A stretch of 64,000 bases of DNA, taken from Robiginitomaculum_A sp036478535 (GTDB lineage: Bacteria > Pseudomonadota > Alphaproteobacteria > Caulobacterales > Maricaulaceae). Below, piece after piece: positions 9,740 through 18,523 of this stretch. The notes under the pieces were generated by a model. That model saw nothing but the letters and a program-made list of their open reading frames with translations. It did no database searches and was not told the origin of the DNA. Where the stretch lies: contig OZ245059.1 in assembly GCA_965224735.1 (NCBI GenBank), positions 310,001 through 374,000 of the forward strand, in the 5' to 3' direction. Position numbers and translations under genes: made by a program. How positions within the stretch are numbered: the stretch's first letter is position 1; each line of letters starts with the position of its first letter.

Positions 9740-9815
9740 AACTATTAGTATGTGTACCAGTCGTGTGCCTAAAATTCCAAATCTCATATATAATATATAT
9801 TCCAAGGAATAAAAA

Positions 9816-11129
9816 ATGAACGTTCCAATCAAATTGAATCCAGACGATATTAATATCGATGATATTAAAACAATAAGCCTTGATGATTTAAAATCTAAAA
9901 AACCAGCTGAGCTTATTCAATTTGCTGAAGCTGTTGGCATTGAAAATGCTGGCTCTATGCGAAAGCAAGAAATTTTTGTCGATGTTTTAAAAGAGCTTGC
10001 TGATCAAGATGTAGAAATACATGGCAATGGTGTATTAGAGGTGTTGCAAGATGGCTTTGGCTTTATGCGGGCTCCTGAAGCAAATTATTTACCAGGTCCT
10101 GATGATATATATGTTAGTAAAAAAATGGTTCAGTCCATGGGTCTTCAAACAGGTGATTCACTCTCTGGAGAGATTAGAGCACCACAAAATGATGAGCATT
10201 ACTTTGCACTTACTAAAGTTAATATGATAAACTTCGAAACACCTGCAGATGCTCGGAATAAAGTACATTTTGATAATTTAACGCCCCTTTATCCTGACGA
10301 ACGGATGAGAATGTCCTTATATGATCCAACGATAAAAGATAAATCTGGTAGAGTTGTTGATATTGTAGCGCCTATAGGTAAGGGTCAAAGGTCGCTCATA
10401 GTTGCGCCGCCACGGACGGGTAAAACAGTTATACTTCAAAATATTGCACATTCTATTGAAGCTAATCATCCAGATGTGTTTGTAATTGTTCTACTAATAG
10501 ATGAACGTCCCGAAGAAGTTACTGATATGCAAAGATCTGTTAAAGGAGAAGTTGTGAGTTCAACATTTGATGAACCAGCAACGCGACATGTTCAAGTAGC
10601 GGAAATGGTAATTCAAAAAGCAAAACGCCTTGTAGAGCATGGTCGGGATGTTGTTATATTATTAGATTCTATAACACGGCTTGGGCGAGCTTATAATACT
10701 GTTGTACCAAGTTCAGGAAAAGTTTTAACTGGTGGTGTGGATGCTAATGCGTTGCAACGGCCGAAGCGATTTTTTGGAGCTGCTAGAAACATTGAGGAAG
10801 GAGGGTCTTTAACAATTATAGCTACAGCACTCATTGAGACTGGATCACGTATGGATGAAGTAATTTTTGAAGAATTTAAAGGTACAGGTAACTCAGAAAT
10901 TGTACTAGATAGAAAAGTAGCCGACAAACGTATTTTTCCTGCTATTGATGTTACTAAATCTGGCACAAGAAAAGAAGAATTATTGGTTGATCCAATTGAA
11001 CTTCAAAAAACATATGTACTCCGTAGAATTCTTAATCCTATGGGAACTATGGATGCAATAGAATTTTTGCTTGGTAAATTAAATGATACCAAAGACAACG
11101 CAGAATTTTTTGATAGTATGAATACATAG
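9816..11129 (+). CDS. rho: Transcription termination factor Rho
   Basis: Hexameric RNA-dependent ATPase that terminates transcription. The 437-residue protein has an N-terminal helical and CSD RNA-binding region (about 20-130, including GVLEVLQDGFGFMR) and a RecA-like ATPase domain with the P-loop PPRTGKT at 198-204, then DERPEEVTDM and the Q/R-loop region GGVDANALQRPKRFFGAARN. The N terminus is slightly longer than usual. It is the first gene to the right of the predicted origin and is markedly AT-rich in third codon positions compared with acnA or parB. Confidence 0.97.
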   Translation: MNVPIKLNPDDINIDDIKTISLDDLKSKKPAELIQFAEAVGIENAGSMRKQEIFVDVLKELADQDVEIHGNGVLEVLQDGFGFMRAPEANYLPGPDDIYVSKKMVQSMGLQTGDSLSGEIRAPQNDEHYFALTKVNMINFETPADARNKVHFDNLTPLYPDERMRMSLYDPTIKDKSGRVVDIVAPIGKGQRSLIVAPPRTGKTVILQNIAHSIEANHPDVFVIVLLIDERPEEVTDMQRSVKGEVVSSTFDEPATRHVQVAEMVIQKAKRLVEHGRDVVILLDSITRLGRAYNTVVPSSGKVLTGGVDANALQRPKRFFGAARNIEEGGSLTIIATALIETGSRMDEVIFEEFKGTGNSEIVLDRKVADKRIFPAIDVTKSGTRKEELLVDPIELQKTYVLRRILNPMGTMDAIEFLLGKLNDTKDNAEFFDSMNT

Positions 11130-11142
11130 TACGGACAGTTTT

Positions 11143-11757
11143 ATGCTTAAAGTTTATCATTTACCAAAATCTCGTTCTTTGCGTGTTTTATGGTTATTGG
11201 AGGAACTTGAACTTCCTTATGAAATAGAAAATTTAGAATTTATACCAGGTAAATTTGGCGGTGATAAATACACAAGGATTCATCCTTTAAACAAAGTACC
11301 CGCTATTGATGATGATGGTATGGTTATGTTTGAAAGTATTGCAATCATGCAATATATAATGAATAAATACGGGAGTGGAAATTTAAGACCTAATGTTAAT
11401 AATGTGGACTATGGCCATTATTTACAATGGTTACATTTTGGCGAATCTAGCTTAGCACCAGTGATTGCCAATCTTATGTATCAGCGCCATTTTTTCGCAC
11501 TTGAAAAAAGATCTCAAGACATTGATGATTGGGCTCAGTTAGAGCTAAGCAAGCTATTTTCTTTGTTGGAAACGCAATTAAGTAATCATGAGTATTTATT
11601 TGAAAGTGGGTTTTCAGCTGCAGATATATCTGTTGGATATTGCTTACTATTAGCTCGAATTGCAAAAGCGCATGATCAAATTACTGATCGCATTGAAGAA
11701 TATTGGCAAACGCTAACTGATAGAAATGCTTGGGATGTGATTTCAAAAACTATATAA
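11143..11757 (+). CDS. Glutathione S-transferase family protein
   Basis: A 204-residue cytosolic GST. The N-terminal thioredoxin-fold domain begins MLKVYHLPKSRSLRVLWLLEEL, with the Ser/Arg region typical of beta-like and fungal Ure2-like bacterial GSTs, and includes the glutathione-binding segment VPAIDDDGMVMFESIAIMQYI. The C-terminal all-helical domain starts near residue 85 and contains FSAADISVGYCLL. Substrate unknown. It starts 13 bp after rho and shares its AT-rich codon use. A hairpin (11799-11819) follows. Confidence 0.88.
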   Translation: MLKVYHLPKSRSLRVLWLLEELELPYEIENLEFIPGKFGGDKYTRIHPLNKVPAIDDDGMVMFESIAIMQYIMNKYGSGNLRPNVNNVDYGHYLQWLHFGESSLAPVIANLMYQRHFFALEKRSQDIDDWAQLELSKLFSLLETQLSNHEYLFESGFSAADISVGYCLLLARIAKAHDQITDRIEEYWQTLTDRNAWDVISKTI

Positions 11758-11785
11758 TGAGTAAAATGGTATGGATAATTTATAA

Positions 11786-11803
11786 GGGGCTGTCTTAGAT
11801 AAC
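11786..11803. repeat. IS-end-like sequence GGGGCTGTCTTAGATAAC
   Basis: This 18-mer differs at one position from the end of the IS481 remnant at 51516 and at two from the right end of the IS1595-type element at 28084. No transposase or matching opposite end is visible nearby. It may be a fossil IS end after the GST gene. Confidence 0.4.
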
Positions 11804-11821
11804 ACCGGTTTGGTGTTATTT
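11799..11821 (+). terminator. Hairpin downstream of the GST gene
   Basis: ATAACACC and GGTGTTAT form an 8-bp stem around a GGTTT loop, followed by only a short T run. Likely a weak intrinsic terminator for the rho-GST unit; it overlaps the IS-end-like 18-mer. Confidence 0.45.
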
Positions 11822-11840
11822 AAGGAATATTTGAGGAAGA

Positions 11841-12026
11841 CTAAACCTCTACACGATCTATCATCGGTAACGGTTTAGTAGTTTCTTGTGTTCCGCGATG
11901 CGCGGTAACGAATGCTAATTGATCTAGTTTTGATTCAAACATTGTCATAACAGACGAATATGACGTATTATTAACGTTACTCTCGTTGACCTTAGAATTA
12001 TTAATCGTATCCATGGGCGGTGGCAC
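11841..12026 (-). CDS. Small hypothetical protein or gene remnant
   Basis: A 61-codon open frame, rich in Asn/Ser/Val at the N terminus and ending in KPLPMIDRVEV. Not recognised. Composition is not obviously non-coding, there is no good SD, and the preceding DNA has an IS-end-like sequence, so it may be a fragment. Low confidence that it is expressed. Confidence 0.25.
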   Translation of the reverse strand: MPPPMDTINNSKVNESNVNNTSYSSVMTMFESKLDQLAFVTAHRGTQETTKPLPMIDRVEV

Positions 12027-12206
12027 GACGAGAGAGCACCAAAAAAACAGTATTAAAGCTACTAGATTTTATTTTAACATATAATGATTTAGTTATATGA
12101 TGATTAAAACCCTTTCCTGATGAGTTTATTATATATGTGTCTAGATAAGAATTGGAGTATAAGTTTGTTGACTATAAGCTAATATAAAACAGATGAATGC
12201 TCTAAA

Positions 12207-13562
12207 ATGAACAATGCATATAAAATAGGTGATAGCGATACAATATTTGCATTAGCAAGTGCGCAAGGACGTGCGGGCGTTTCTATCATGCGTATTAGTG
12301 GCCCTGAATCTGCATTTGTTGTTCAGGGAATTACTAACCGCTCCTTACCAAGTGCAAGAAAAGCAATTTTACGAAAACTAAAAAATAACAAGGGTGAAAT
12401 AATTGATGAAGCATTATTGATTTTTTTCAAAGGACCAGCAAGCTTTACTGGTGAGGATATGGTTGAATTCCATACGCATGGTAGCATTGCTGTCATAGAA
12501 AATTTATCGTGTGTTTTGTTTTCATTAGGGCTTCGACAAGCTGATCCTGGTGAATTCACTCGCAGGGCTTTCCAAAATGGTAAAATGGATTTTACAGAGG
12601 CCGAGGGTTTGGCGGATTTAATAGATGCAGAAACCGAGGGGCAGCGCAAGCAGGCTTTACGGCAAATGCAAGGAGGCTTGAAAAATGAATATGAAAACTG
12701 GCGAAATAAAATACTCGATAGCCTTGCTTATGTTGAAGGTGAAATAGACTTTCCTGACGAAGATGATGTACCTGATGCGTTGGCGCAAAGAGCAGGGCCT
12801 GGACTTGATAGCTTATTGAAAACGTTAGATTTATTTTTAAAAGATAGTGATCGCGGCAGCCGTGTTCGTCACGGTGTTGACATTGCCATTATTGGTGCAC
12901 CCAATGTTGGAAAATCTAGCTTGCTCAACAAACTAGCGCGGCGAGACGCTGCTATTGTATCACCACAAGCGGGTACGACACGGGATATTGTAGAGGTTTA
13001 TTTGAACTTATCAGGGCTGTCTGTACGGGTTTCTGATACTGCTGGGTTACGCGATGCTCAAGATAGTATAGAAGCTGAAGGCATGCGCCGAACTCATTTG
13101 AGGGCCAATGAGGCGGATTTACGAATTGCTGTTATTGACAGTTTTTCCCCTGATCTTTCGGTTTTGGAGACATTATGTGAAGGTGACTTTATCGTTTATA
13201 ATAAGGATGATTTAGTAGAAATAAAACCAAACTTAAATACGAATAATGTTTCACGTGAAACATTTGTTGTCTCTGTAAAAACTGGAAGCGGAGTGGATGA
13301 ACTTGAAATGGCATTAGAAAAATACGTTAACAATAGGTTCGGAATATCTGAGCTTGCAGGTTTGACGCGTGCGCGGCATGTTACGTGCGTTAGAACTGCA
13401 CGAGAATGCATTGAAAATGCCTACGGTAATTTAAGTTACGCACCTGAGTTATCGGGCGCTGATTTAAGATCAGCACTACACGCCATTAAAGAGCTTGCTG
13501 GTGAGACAGATATAGAGAGTGTTTTAGATCGTGTGTTTTCCAGTTTTTGTATTGGCAAGTAA
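12207..13562 (+). CDS. mnmE: tRNA uridine-5-carboxymethylaminomethyl GTPase MnmE
   Basis: With MnmG it modifies U34 of wobble tRNAs. The 451-residue protein has the N-terminal folate-binding domain, a central helical domain, an inserted G domain with GAPNVGKS at 230-237, PQAGTTRD and DTAGLRD, and ends in the conserved FCIGK whose Cys is needed for modification. An embedded parS site (13247-13262) encodes the NVSRET residues in the G domain, so this codon stretch is under dual selection. It is separated from mnmG by 103 bp containing a second parS. Confidence 0.96.
   Translation: MNNAYKIGDSDTIFALASAQGRAGVSIMRISGPESAFVVQGITNRSLPSARKAILRKLKNNKGEIIDEALLIFFKGPASFTGEDMVEFHTHGSIAVIENLSCVLFSLGLRQADPGEFTRRAFQNGKMDFTEAEGLADLIDAETEGQRKQALRQMQGGLKNEYENWRNKILDSLAYVEGEIDFPDEDDVPDALAQRAGPGLDSLLKTLDLFLKDSDRGSRVRHGVDIAIIGAPNVGKSSLLNKLARRDAAIVSPQAGTTRDIVEVYLNLSGLSVRVSDTAGLRDAQDSIEAEGMRRTHLRANEADLRIAVIDSFSPDLSVLETLCEGDFIVYNKDDLVEIKPNLNTNNVSRETFVVSVKTGSGVDELEMALEKYVNNRFGISELAGLTRARHVTCVRTARECIENAYGNLSYAPELSGADLRSALHAIKELAGETDIESVLDRVFSSFCIGK
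13247..13262. promoter_or_regulatory. parS centromere site inside mnmE
   Basis: TGTTTCACGTGAAACA, a perfect 16-bp palindrome matching the consensus chromosomal parS bound by ParB. It lies in mnmE coding sequence, reads NVSRET, and is about 3.4 kb from the predicted origin. Confidence 0.93.
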
Positions 13563-13588
13563 CTATATTTTAGAAATCTTTGTAAAAA

Positions 13589-13604
13589 TGTTTCACGTGA
13601 AACA
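13589..13604. promoter_or_regulatory. parS centromere site between mnmE and mnmG
   Basis: A second perfect TGTTTCACGTGAAACA palindrome, 342 bp from the first and in the intergenic region upstream of mnmG. Two close sites would nucleate one ParB spreading domain. Confidence 0.93.
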
Positions 13605-13665
13605 TTTAGTATTTGTGTGCTTGAGTGCATAATTATAGATAGGTTTGTGGATAGAGAGGTATATT

Positions 13666-15582
13666 ATGTCGCAAACAAACAAAAAATATGACGTTATCAT
13701 TATTGGCGGGGGGCATGCTGGTTGTGAGGCGGCAAGTGGATCAGCACGCGTCGGTGCTAAAACCCTACTTTTAACGCATAAAATTGAGACTATTGGCGAA
13801 ATGTCTTGTAACCCAGCGATTGGCGGTCTTGGCAAGGGGCATTTGGTGCGGGAAATTGATGCGTTGGGCGGTGTTATGGGAGAAATTGCGGACGCATCAG
13901 GCATTCAGTTCCGTTTACTTAATCGCTCTAAAGGCCCCGCAGTGCGCGGACCGCGAACACAATCTGATCGAGGGTTATACAAACAGGCCATGCAGGCAAT
14001 TTTGGCAAAGCAGGAAAATTTGGAAATATGCTCTGCTGCCGTTAAAGATATAATTATAGAGGAAAACCTCATTAAAGGTGTGGTATGCGGGGACGGGAGA
14101 GAATTTTTTACTCATAAAATTGTTCTAACAACAGGAACATTTCTAAAAGGAAAAATCCATATCGGCGATAAACGTATCCCAGCAGGCAGGCAAGGGCGAT
14201 CTGGCGTGGAAGCGCCCGCGATAGGGCTTTCTAATCGACTGTATAGCGCTGGATTTAAAATGGGCCGTTTGAAAACGGGAACGCCCGCACGCATCGCTTT
14301 TAAGAGTATAAATTGGGATGTTTTAGACATGCAGGCTGCGGATGAAAACCCTGTTCCCTTTTCTTTTATGAGTGACAGAATTAACGTACCGCAAATTGCT
14401 TGTGGAATTACACACACGAATGAGCGAACTCATGCTATAATTGCAAATAATATAAAAAAATCTGCAATTTATTCTGGGTTTATATCTGGAAAGGGGCCGC
14501 GTTATTGTCCTTCAATAGAAGATAAAATAAATCGTTTTGCAAGCCGTAACGCGCATCAAATTTTTCTTGAGCCTGAAGGCCTGCCTGGGAGTATTGATGG
14601 GGGTGTTGTTTATCCAAACGGTATATCAACATCTTTGCCAGAGGAGGTTCAAGAAGCTTTTTTGCAGACGATTAAAGGTCTAGAGAATTGCAAAATTATT
14701 CGTTTTGGCTACGCAATAGAATATGACTATGTAGACCCGCGCGAGCTTAGAGCGACACTTGAAACCAAGAAAATACCAGGGCTATATCTAGCAGGGCAAA
14801 TTAATGGGACAACGGGCTATGAAGAAGCGGGCGCGCAGGGGTTGATGGCAGGTTTAAATGCAGCGTTATCGGTGCAGGGACGCAGCCCATTTATCCTTGA
14901 TCGTAGTCAGGCTTATATCGGGGTAATGATAGACGATTTAATAACAAAAGGGATCACAGAGCCTTACCGCATGTTCACTAGTAGGGCAGAGTATCGTTTG
15001 AGCCTGCGAGCGGATAACGCAGATCAGCGTTTAACCCCTATGGGCATAGAACTTGGAATAGTCAACAAAACTCGCACAGATAAATTCATTGCAAAAATGT
15101 CTGCAATAGATAACGCTCGCGAAATGGCAAATACATTGTCGGCGAGTCCTACAGTGCTTAACAACAAAGACATCAAGATTAATGCAGACGGTCGTGCGCG
15201 TTCGGTAATGGATTTGCTAGCCTACCCAAATATTGATATTAAAGCCTTAATTTCTGTTTGGCCAGAACTAAAAACCCTGCCAAAATTTGCCCGTGAAGCC
15301 ATTGAAACGGAAGCGCTTTACAAAGGTTATCTTGATCGTCAATCTGCCGAAATTGCGGCCTTCAAACGTGATGAAGGTCTGCGGGTTCCAGAGGGTATAA
15401 ACTATAGCAAGATTGGGGGCATATCCAATGAGGTGCGCGAGAAATTAGAAACGGCGCTCCCAGCAACCCTTGGACAGGCGAGCCGTATAGAAGGCGTGAC
15501 GCCAGGCGCGTTAACGGCCTTGCTTGCATTTGTCAAAAGAGGTGGCACAAAAAACCGTCAATTTAAGGCGGAAAAAGGATGA
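13666..15582 (+). CDS. mnmG: tRNA uridine-5-carboxymethylaminomethyl modification enzyme MnmG (GidA)
   Basis: FAD-dependent partner of MnmE in U34 modification. 638 residues from the ATG at 13666, chosen because AGAGGT lies at a proper SD distance and the protein then starts MSQTNKKYDVIIIGGGHAGCEAA; an ATG at 13645 would add seven unconserved residues. The Rossmann GGGHAGCEAA, SCNPAIGGLGKGHL, GLYLAGQINGTTGYEEA and C-terminal helical domain are visible. It overlaps rsmG by 4 bp (ATGA). Confidence 0.96.
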   Translation: MSQTNKKYDVIIIGGGHAGCEAASGSARVGAKTLLLTHKIETIGEMSCNPAIGGLGKGHLVREIDALGGVMGEIADASGIQFRLLNRSKGPAVRGPRTQSDRGLYKQAMQAILAKQENLEICSAAVKDIIIEENLIKGVVCGDGREFFTHKIVLTTGTFLKGKIHIGDKRIPAGRQGRSGVEAPAIGLSNRLYSAGFKMGRLKTGTPARIAFKSINWDVLDMQAADENPVPFSFMSDRINVPQIACGITHTNERTHAIIANNIKKSAIYSGFISGKGPRYCPSIEDKINRFASRNAHQIFLEPEGLPGSIDGGVVYPNGISTSLPEEVQEAFLQTIKGLENCKIIRFGYAIEYDYVDPRELRATLETKKIPGLYLAGQINGTTGYEEAGAQGLMAGLNAALSVQGRSPFILDRSQAYIGVMIDDLITKGITEPYRMFTSRAEYRLSLRADNADQRLTPMGIELGIVNKTRTDKFIAKMSAIDNAREMANTLSASPTVLNNKDIKINADGRARSVMDLLAYPNIDIKALISVWPELKTLPKFAREAIETEALYKGYLDRQSAEIAAFKRDEGLRVPEGINYSKIGGISNEVREKLETALPATLGQASRIEGVTPGALTALLAFVKRGGTKNRQFKAEKG

Positions 15583-16211
15583 TACAAGCCCAAGAATTTC
15601 AGCAAATAACTCAGGTTTCACCAGAAGTACTAGCGCTCTATAATACTTGGGAAAACATGCTAACCCATTGGAATAAAAAGATAAATTTAGTATCTCCTGC
15701 AACAATAAGCCAATATTGGCAGCGCCACGCTTTGGATAGTCACCAGCTTTTTAACCTTGCACCCAAAGCAGCTAAAAACTGGCTTGATATGGGTTCTGGC
15801 GGTGGGTTTCCGGGGCTATCAATCGCGATAAATTTAAAAACCGCCAATGCAGGCGGGGAGGTTATTTTAGTAGAGAGCGTTGGCAAAAAATGTAATTTTC
15901 TGCGCGCCGTAACTCGCGAATTGAACCTGCCAGCCCGCATCGTGCAAGCCCGCATTGAAAACTTGCCCGAAGAATTCGTGCATTCTTATGACGTTATAAC
16001 CGCCCGCGCTTTAGCACCCTTGCCTAAACTGCTCACCTATAGCGCGCCTTTTAGCGATCAAGACACAATCATGATTTTCCCCAAAGGCGGACACTGGGAA
16101 CAAGAGCTGGAAGCGGCCCAAAAATACTACCGCTTCACCCATAATACCATTTCAAGCCAAACAGAAGAAAGCGCAAAAATTTTGCTGGTATCAAATTTGG
16201 ATGCGTTATGA
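15579..16211 (+). CDS. rsmG: 16S rRNA (guanine-N7)-methyltransferase RsmG (GidB)
   Basis: Methylates G527 of 16S rRNA. A 210-residue Rossmann methyltransferase with the SAM loop LDMGSGGGFPG and the downstream ITARALAPLPKLL segment. The start overlaps the mnmG stop by 4 bp. In most alphaproteobacteria parA follows directly; here about 2.3 kb carrying a methyltransferase gene intervenes. Confidence 0.95.
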   Translation: MIQAQEFQQITQVSPEVLALYNTWENMLTHWNKKINLVSPATISQYWQRHALDSHQLFNLAPKAAKNWLDMGSGGGFPGLSIAINLKTANAGGEVILVESVGKKCNFLRAVTRELNLPARIVQARIENLPEEFVHSYDVITARALAPLPKLLTYSAPFSDQDTIMIFPKGGHWEQELEAAQKYYRFTHNTISSQTEESAKILLVSNLDAL

Positions 16212-16363
16212 TATTCAAAATTTATAAACTCCACTCATCTAATGTCCCGATAGGGGAACCAATAGATAAAGAGTGTGCCACTGGCGCAGGCATATTAAAT
16301 GCTTTAAACTCTATTGTTCAACGGGCTGAGCGAAAGAAAGAGGGAAATCTCTCATGCACCTAA
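16208..16363 (+). CDS. Small hypothetical reading frame after rsmG
   Basis: A 51-codon frame starting MIFKIYKLHSSNVPIGEP that overlaps the rsmG stop by 4 bp (ATGA) and the methyltransferase start by about 10 bp. Not recognised. The overlap architecture could reflect real coupling or an accident at an insertion boundary. Confidence 0.25.
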   Translation: MIFKIYKLHSSNVPIGEPIDKECATGAGILNALNSIVQRAERKKEGNLSCT

Positions 16364-18426
16364 GCTGGAATGAAATACGGGTACGAGCCAAGACATTTTC
16401 AGATAATTGGGAAAATGCCGCCTATGAGAAAGGTGAAACCCAAAGTTTTTATAACGATTTATTCCGTGTGTTTGGTAAATCACGGCGCAGTGTCGCTACT
16501 TATGAACAAGCGGTTAAGAAACTCGACAACCGCCAAGGCTTTATTGATCTGTTTTGGCGCGGCACATTGCTGATTGAGCAGAAAAGTGCAGGCCGTGACC
16601 TGACCAAAGCCCGCACCCAGGCGTTTGAATATATTGACGGGCTAAAGGATAATGACAAGCCACGCTATGTCTTACTCTCAGATTTTCAAAATTTTGATTT
16701 GATAAATTTTTCCACACGCGAGGAAACCTCATTTGTACTCAAAGATATGCACAAATATGTGGAAAAATTTAGTTTTATTATTGGCCGTGAGCAACGTACA
16801 TTCAAAGACCAAGACCCTGTAAATATCAAAGCGTCCGAACTTGTGGGCAAATTGCATGACGAAATAGAAGCCTCTGGCTTTACCGGCCATGATCTTGAAG
16901 TATTTTTGGTGCGCCTGGTGTTTTGCCTCTTTGCCGATGATACGGGCGTATTTCCCAGCAAAGATATGTTTCTTGAATACCTAGAGCAGTGCACGGCTGA
17001 GGATGGCTCGGATATGCGCGGCAAGTTATCGGGACTATTTGAAATTTTTGATACACCCGAAAGAGAGCGCAATAAAAACGAAGACGAAGACTTACTGGCC
17101 TTTCCTTATATTAACGGCTCTTTGTTTGAGCAAAACACCCGCATTCCGCCCTTTACATCGGCCATGCGCGAGAGCTTGATTGAGGCATCACGGTTTAACC
17201 GGTCACCGATCTCTCCCGCTATTTTTGGCTCACTATTTCAAAGCGTGATGGATGCAAAACAGCGGCGCAAAAAGGGCGCGCACTACACCACCGAAAAAAA
17301 TATCATGAAGGTGATAAAGCCATTATTTTTAGATGATTTGCGCGCTGAATTTGAGTATGCAAAAACCCTTTTGCGCGGGAAAAACAATGCGCTAGATAAG
17401 TTGTCGGCTCAACTCGGCAGGTTGACGTTTTTTGACCCAGCTTGTGGCTGCGGAAATTTCCTTATCATCGCCTATCGAGAGATCAGGCGGTTACAGATAG
17501 ATGTTCTCAAGGAGCGCTTAAAAAAATCACAACTAGAGTTAGATGCAAAAACTCTTTCCATTGTTGATGTTGAGCAATTTTACGGCATAGAGCTTGAGGA
17601 GTTCCCCGCCCGTATCGCCGAGACTGCTCTGTGGATGATGGACCATATCATGAATAATGAATTGTCTTTAGCATTTGGGCAAACCTTCGCCCGCATTCCG
17701 CTTAACAAAGCCCCGCATATTCACAATGACGACGCGCTAGAGCTGGATTGGCAGAGGGTATTAGCTGCGAAACAGTGCAGCTATATACTCGGTAACCCGC
17801 CCTTTATTGGGCAAAGTTATCAAAGTAAATTTCAGCGCCAACAAAAAGGCAAGACATTCCCTGAGCAACCATTTCTTGTTATTCCACAAGTTAGTTCAGA
17901 ACGGCGGCATTATGTTCCCTTTGGATGGTTGGAGCCACCAATCATTCCGAGTGATAAATTGCGTTATATTCAAAATGTTCAGCATTTCCAATTTGCCATC
18001 CTCACCTCCGCCATGCATATGGGGTGGATGCGCACGGTTACGGGGCGGCTTGAAAGCCGTTACATGTATTCCGTCGGCGTGGTTTATAACACTTTCCCGT
18101 GGCCGAGTCTTACGGATAAAGCCAGGCAAACCCTCACTAAAACAGGGCAAGGTATATTGGACGCGCGGGCGCAATGGCCTGAGGCGACTTTGGCTGACCT
18201 TTATGATCCTGACGCTATGCCGCCCGCGAATTTGCGCAAGGCGCATATGGCTAATGATAAGGCGGTGGACAAGCTTTACCGCACGAAAAACCGTATGAAA
18301 AAATTTGAGAGCGAGCGCGATAGGGCCGAGCATTTATTCGCGCTTTACGAAGAACTCACCGGGCCCATGCTCGCCGCCAGCGCAGCAAAAAAACGCCGCA
18401 CAAGAACACGAACAGTGAAATTATGA
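16354..18426 (+). CDS. MmeI/YeeA-like DNA methyltransferase (type IIG family), internally deleted
   Basis: A 690-residue relative of the large class I DNA adenine methyltransferases associated with type IIG restriction and phage defence. The N-terminal part (1-160) matches the family, including FIDLFWRGTLLIEQKSAGRDL with nuclease-like spacing. The helical spacer follows, then motif I DPACGCGNF at 361-369 and motif IV NPPF at 481-484. About 20 residues after NPPF the sequence jumps to FLVIPQVSSERRHYVPFGW, which in full-length homologues (about 900 residues) lies roughly 200 residues further on. The later catalytic motifs and probably much of the target-recognition region are therefore missing, yet the frame is intact. 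The gene lies between rsmG and parA, normally neighbours. Loss of function is the likelier reading. Confidence 0.72.
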   Translation: MHLSWNEIRVRAKTFSDNWENAAYEKGETQSFYNDLFRVFGKSRRSVATYEQAVKKLDNRQGFIDLFWRGTLLIEQKSAGRDLTKARTQAFEYIDGLKDNDKPRYVLLSDFQNFDLINFSTREETSFVLKDMHKYVEKFSFIIGREQRTFKDQDPVNIKASELVGKLHDEIEASGFTGHDLEVFLVRLVFCLFADDTGVFPSKDMFLEYLEQCTAEDGSDMRGKLSGLFEIFDTPERERNKNEDEDLLAFPYINGSLFEQNTRIPPFTSAMRESLIEASRFNRSPISPAIFGSLFQSVMDAKQRRKKGAHYTTEKNIMKVIKPLFLDDLRAEFEYAKTLLRGKNNALDKLSAQLGRLTFFDPACGCGNFLIIAYREIRRLQIDVLKERLKKSQLELDAKTLSIVDVEQFYGIELEEFPARIAETALWMMDHIMNNELSLAFGQTFARIPLNKAPHIHNDDALELDWQRVLAAKQCSYILGNPPFIGQSYQSKFQRQQKGKTFPEQPFLVIPQVSSERRHYVPFGWLEPPIIPSDKLRYIQNVQHFQFAILTSAMHMGWMRTVTGRLESRYMYSVGVVYNTFPWPSLTDKARQTLTKTGQGILDARAQWPEATLADLYDPDAMPPANLRKAHMANDKAVDKLYRTKNRMKKFESERDRAEHLFALYEELTGPMLAASAAKKRRTRTRTVKL

Positions 18427-18439
18427 ACAGTGAAATGAT
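18410..18439. repeat. Tandem 15-bp duplication at the methyltransferase 3' end
   Basis: GAACAGTGAAATTAT is followed directly by GAACAGTGAAATGAT (14/15 identical). It spans the stop codon. Confidence 0.8.
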
Positions 18440-18523
18440 GAACGCCGCACGAATAGTCTATAGGTTCCCGAGCATGTTATTTATACGAGGGATCTAATGA
18501 GTGTGTATATAAAGAGGACAGCA

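Larger units (their letters stand above)
9278..9815. other. Candidate chromosome replication origin (oriC)
   Basis: A 538-bp gap without a credible gene, strongly AT-rich with long T and A runs, especially about 9440-9600. It separates ppsR, running left, from rho, running right, and all nearby genes point away from it. It contains two perfect TTATACACA DnaA-box matches (9340-9348, 9615-9623), an 8/9 match at 9623-9631 and another at 9270-9278 at the edge of ppsR, plus several 7/9 matches. In Caulobacter and Rickettsia oriC lies beside the ppsR homologue, with hemE on the other side. Here hemE is absent and rho follows directly. No canonical CtrA site (TTAA-N7-TTAA) was found. Confidence 0.72.
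11758..12206. other. Intergenic stretch between the GST gene and mnmE
   Basis: 449 bp holding an IS-end-like 18-mer, a hairpin and one small minus-strand reading frame (11841-12026). The last 180 bp before mnmE are AT-rich with no recognisable gene or strong promoter. Confidence 0.5.

Noticed and set aside
9278..9815. CtrA-binding sites (TTAA-N7-TTAA) in the origin candidate
   Set aside because: TTAA tetramers occur but none at the required spacing; the closest pair near 9682-9698 is spaced by ten bases.
17807..18298. 163-codon frame in the 3' part of the methyltransferase gene
   Set aside because: It is an alternative frame of a region whose main frame matches the methyltransferase family.
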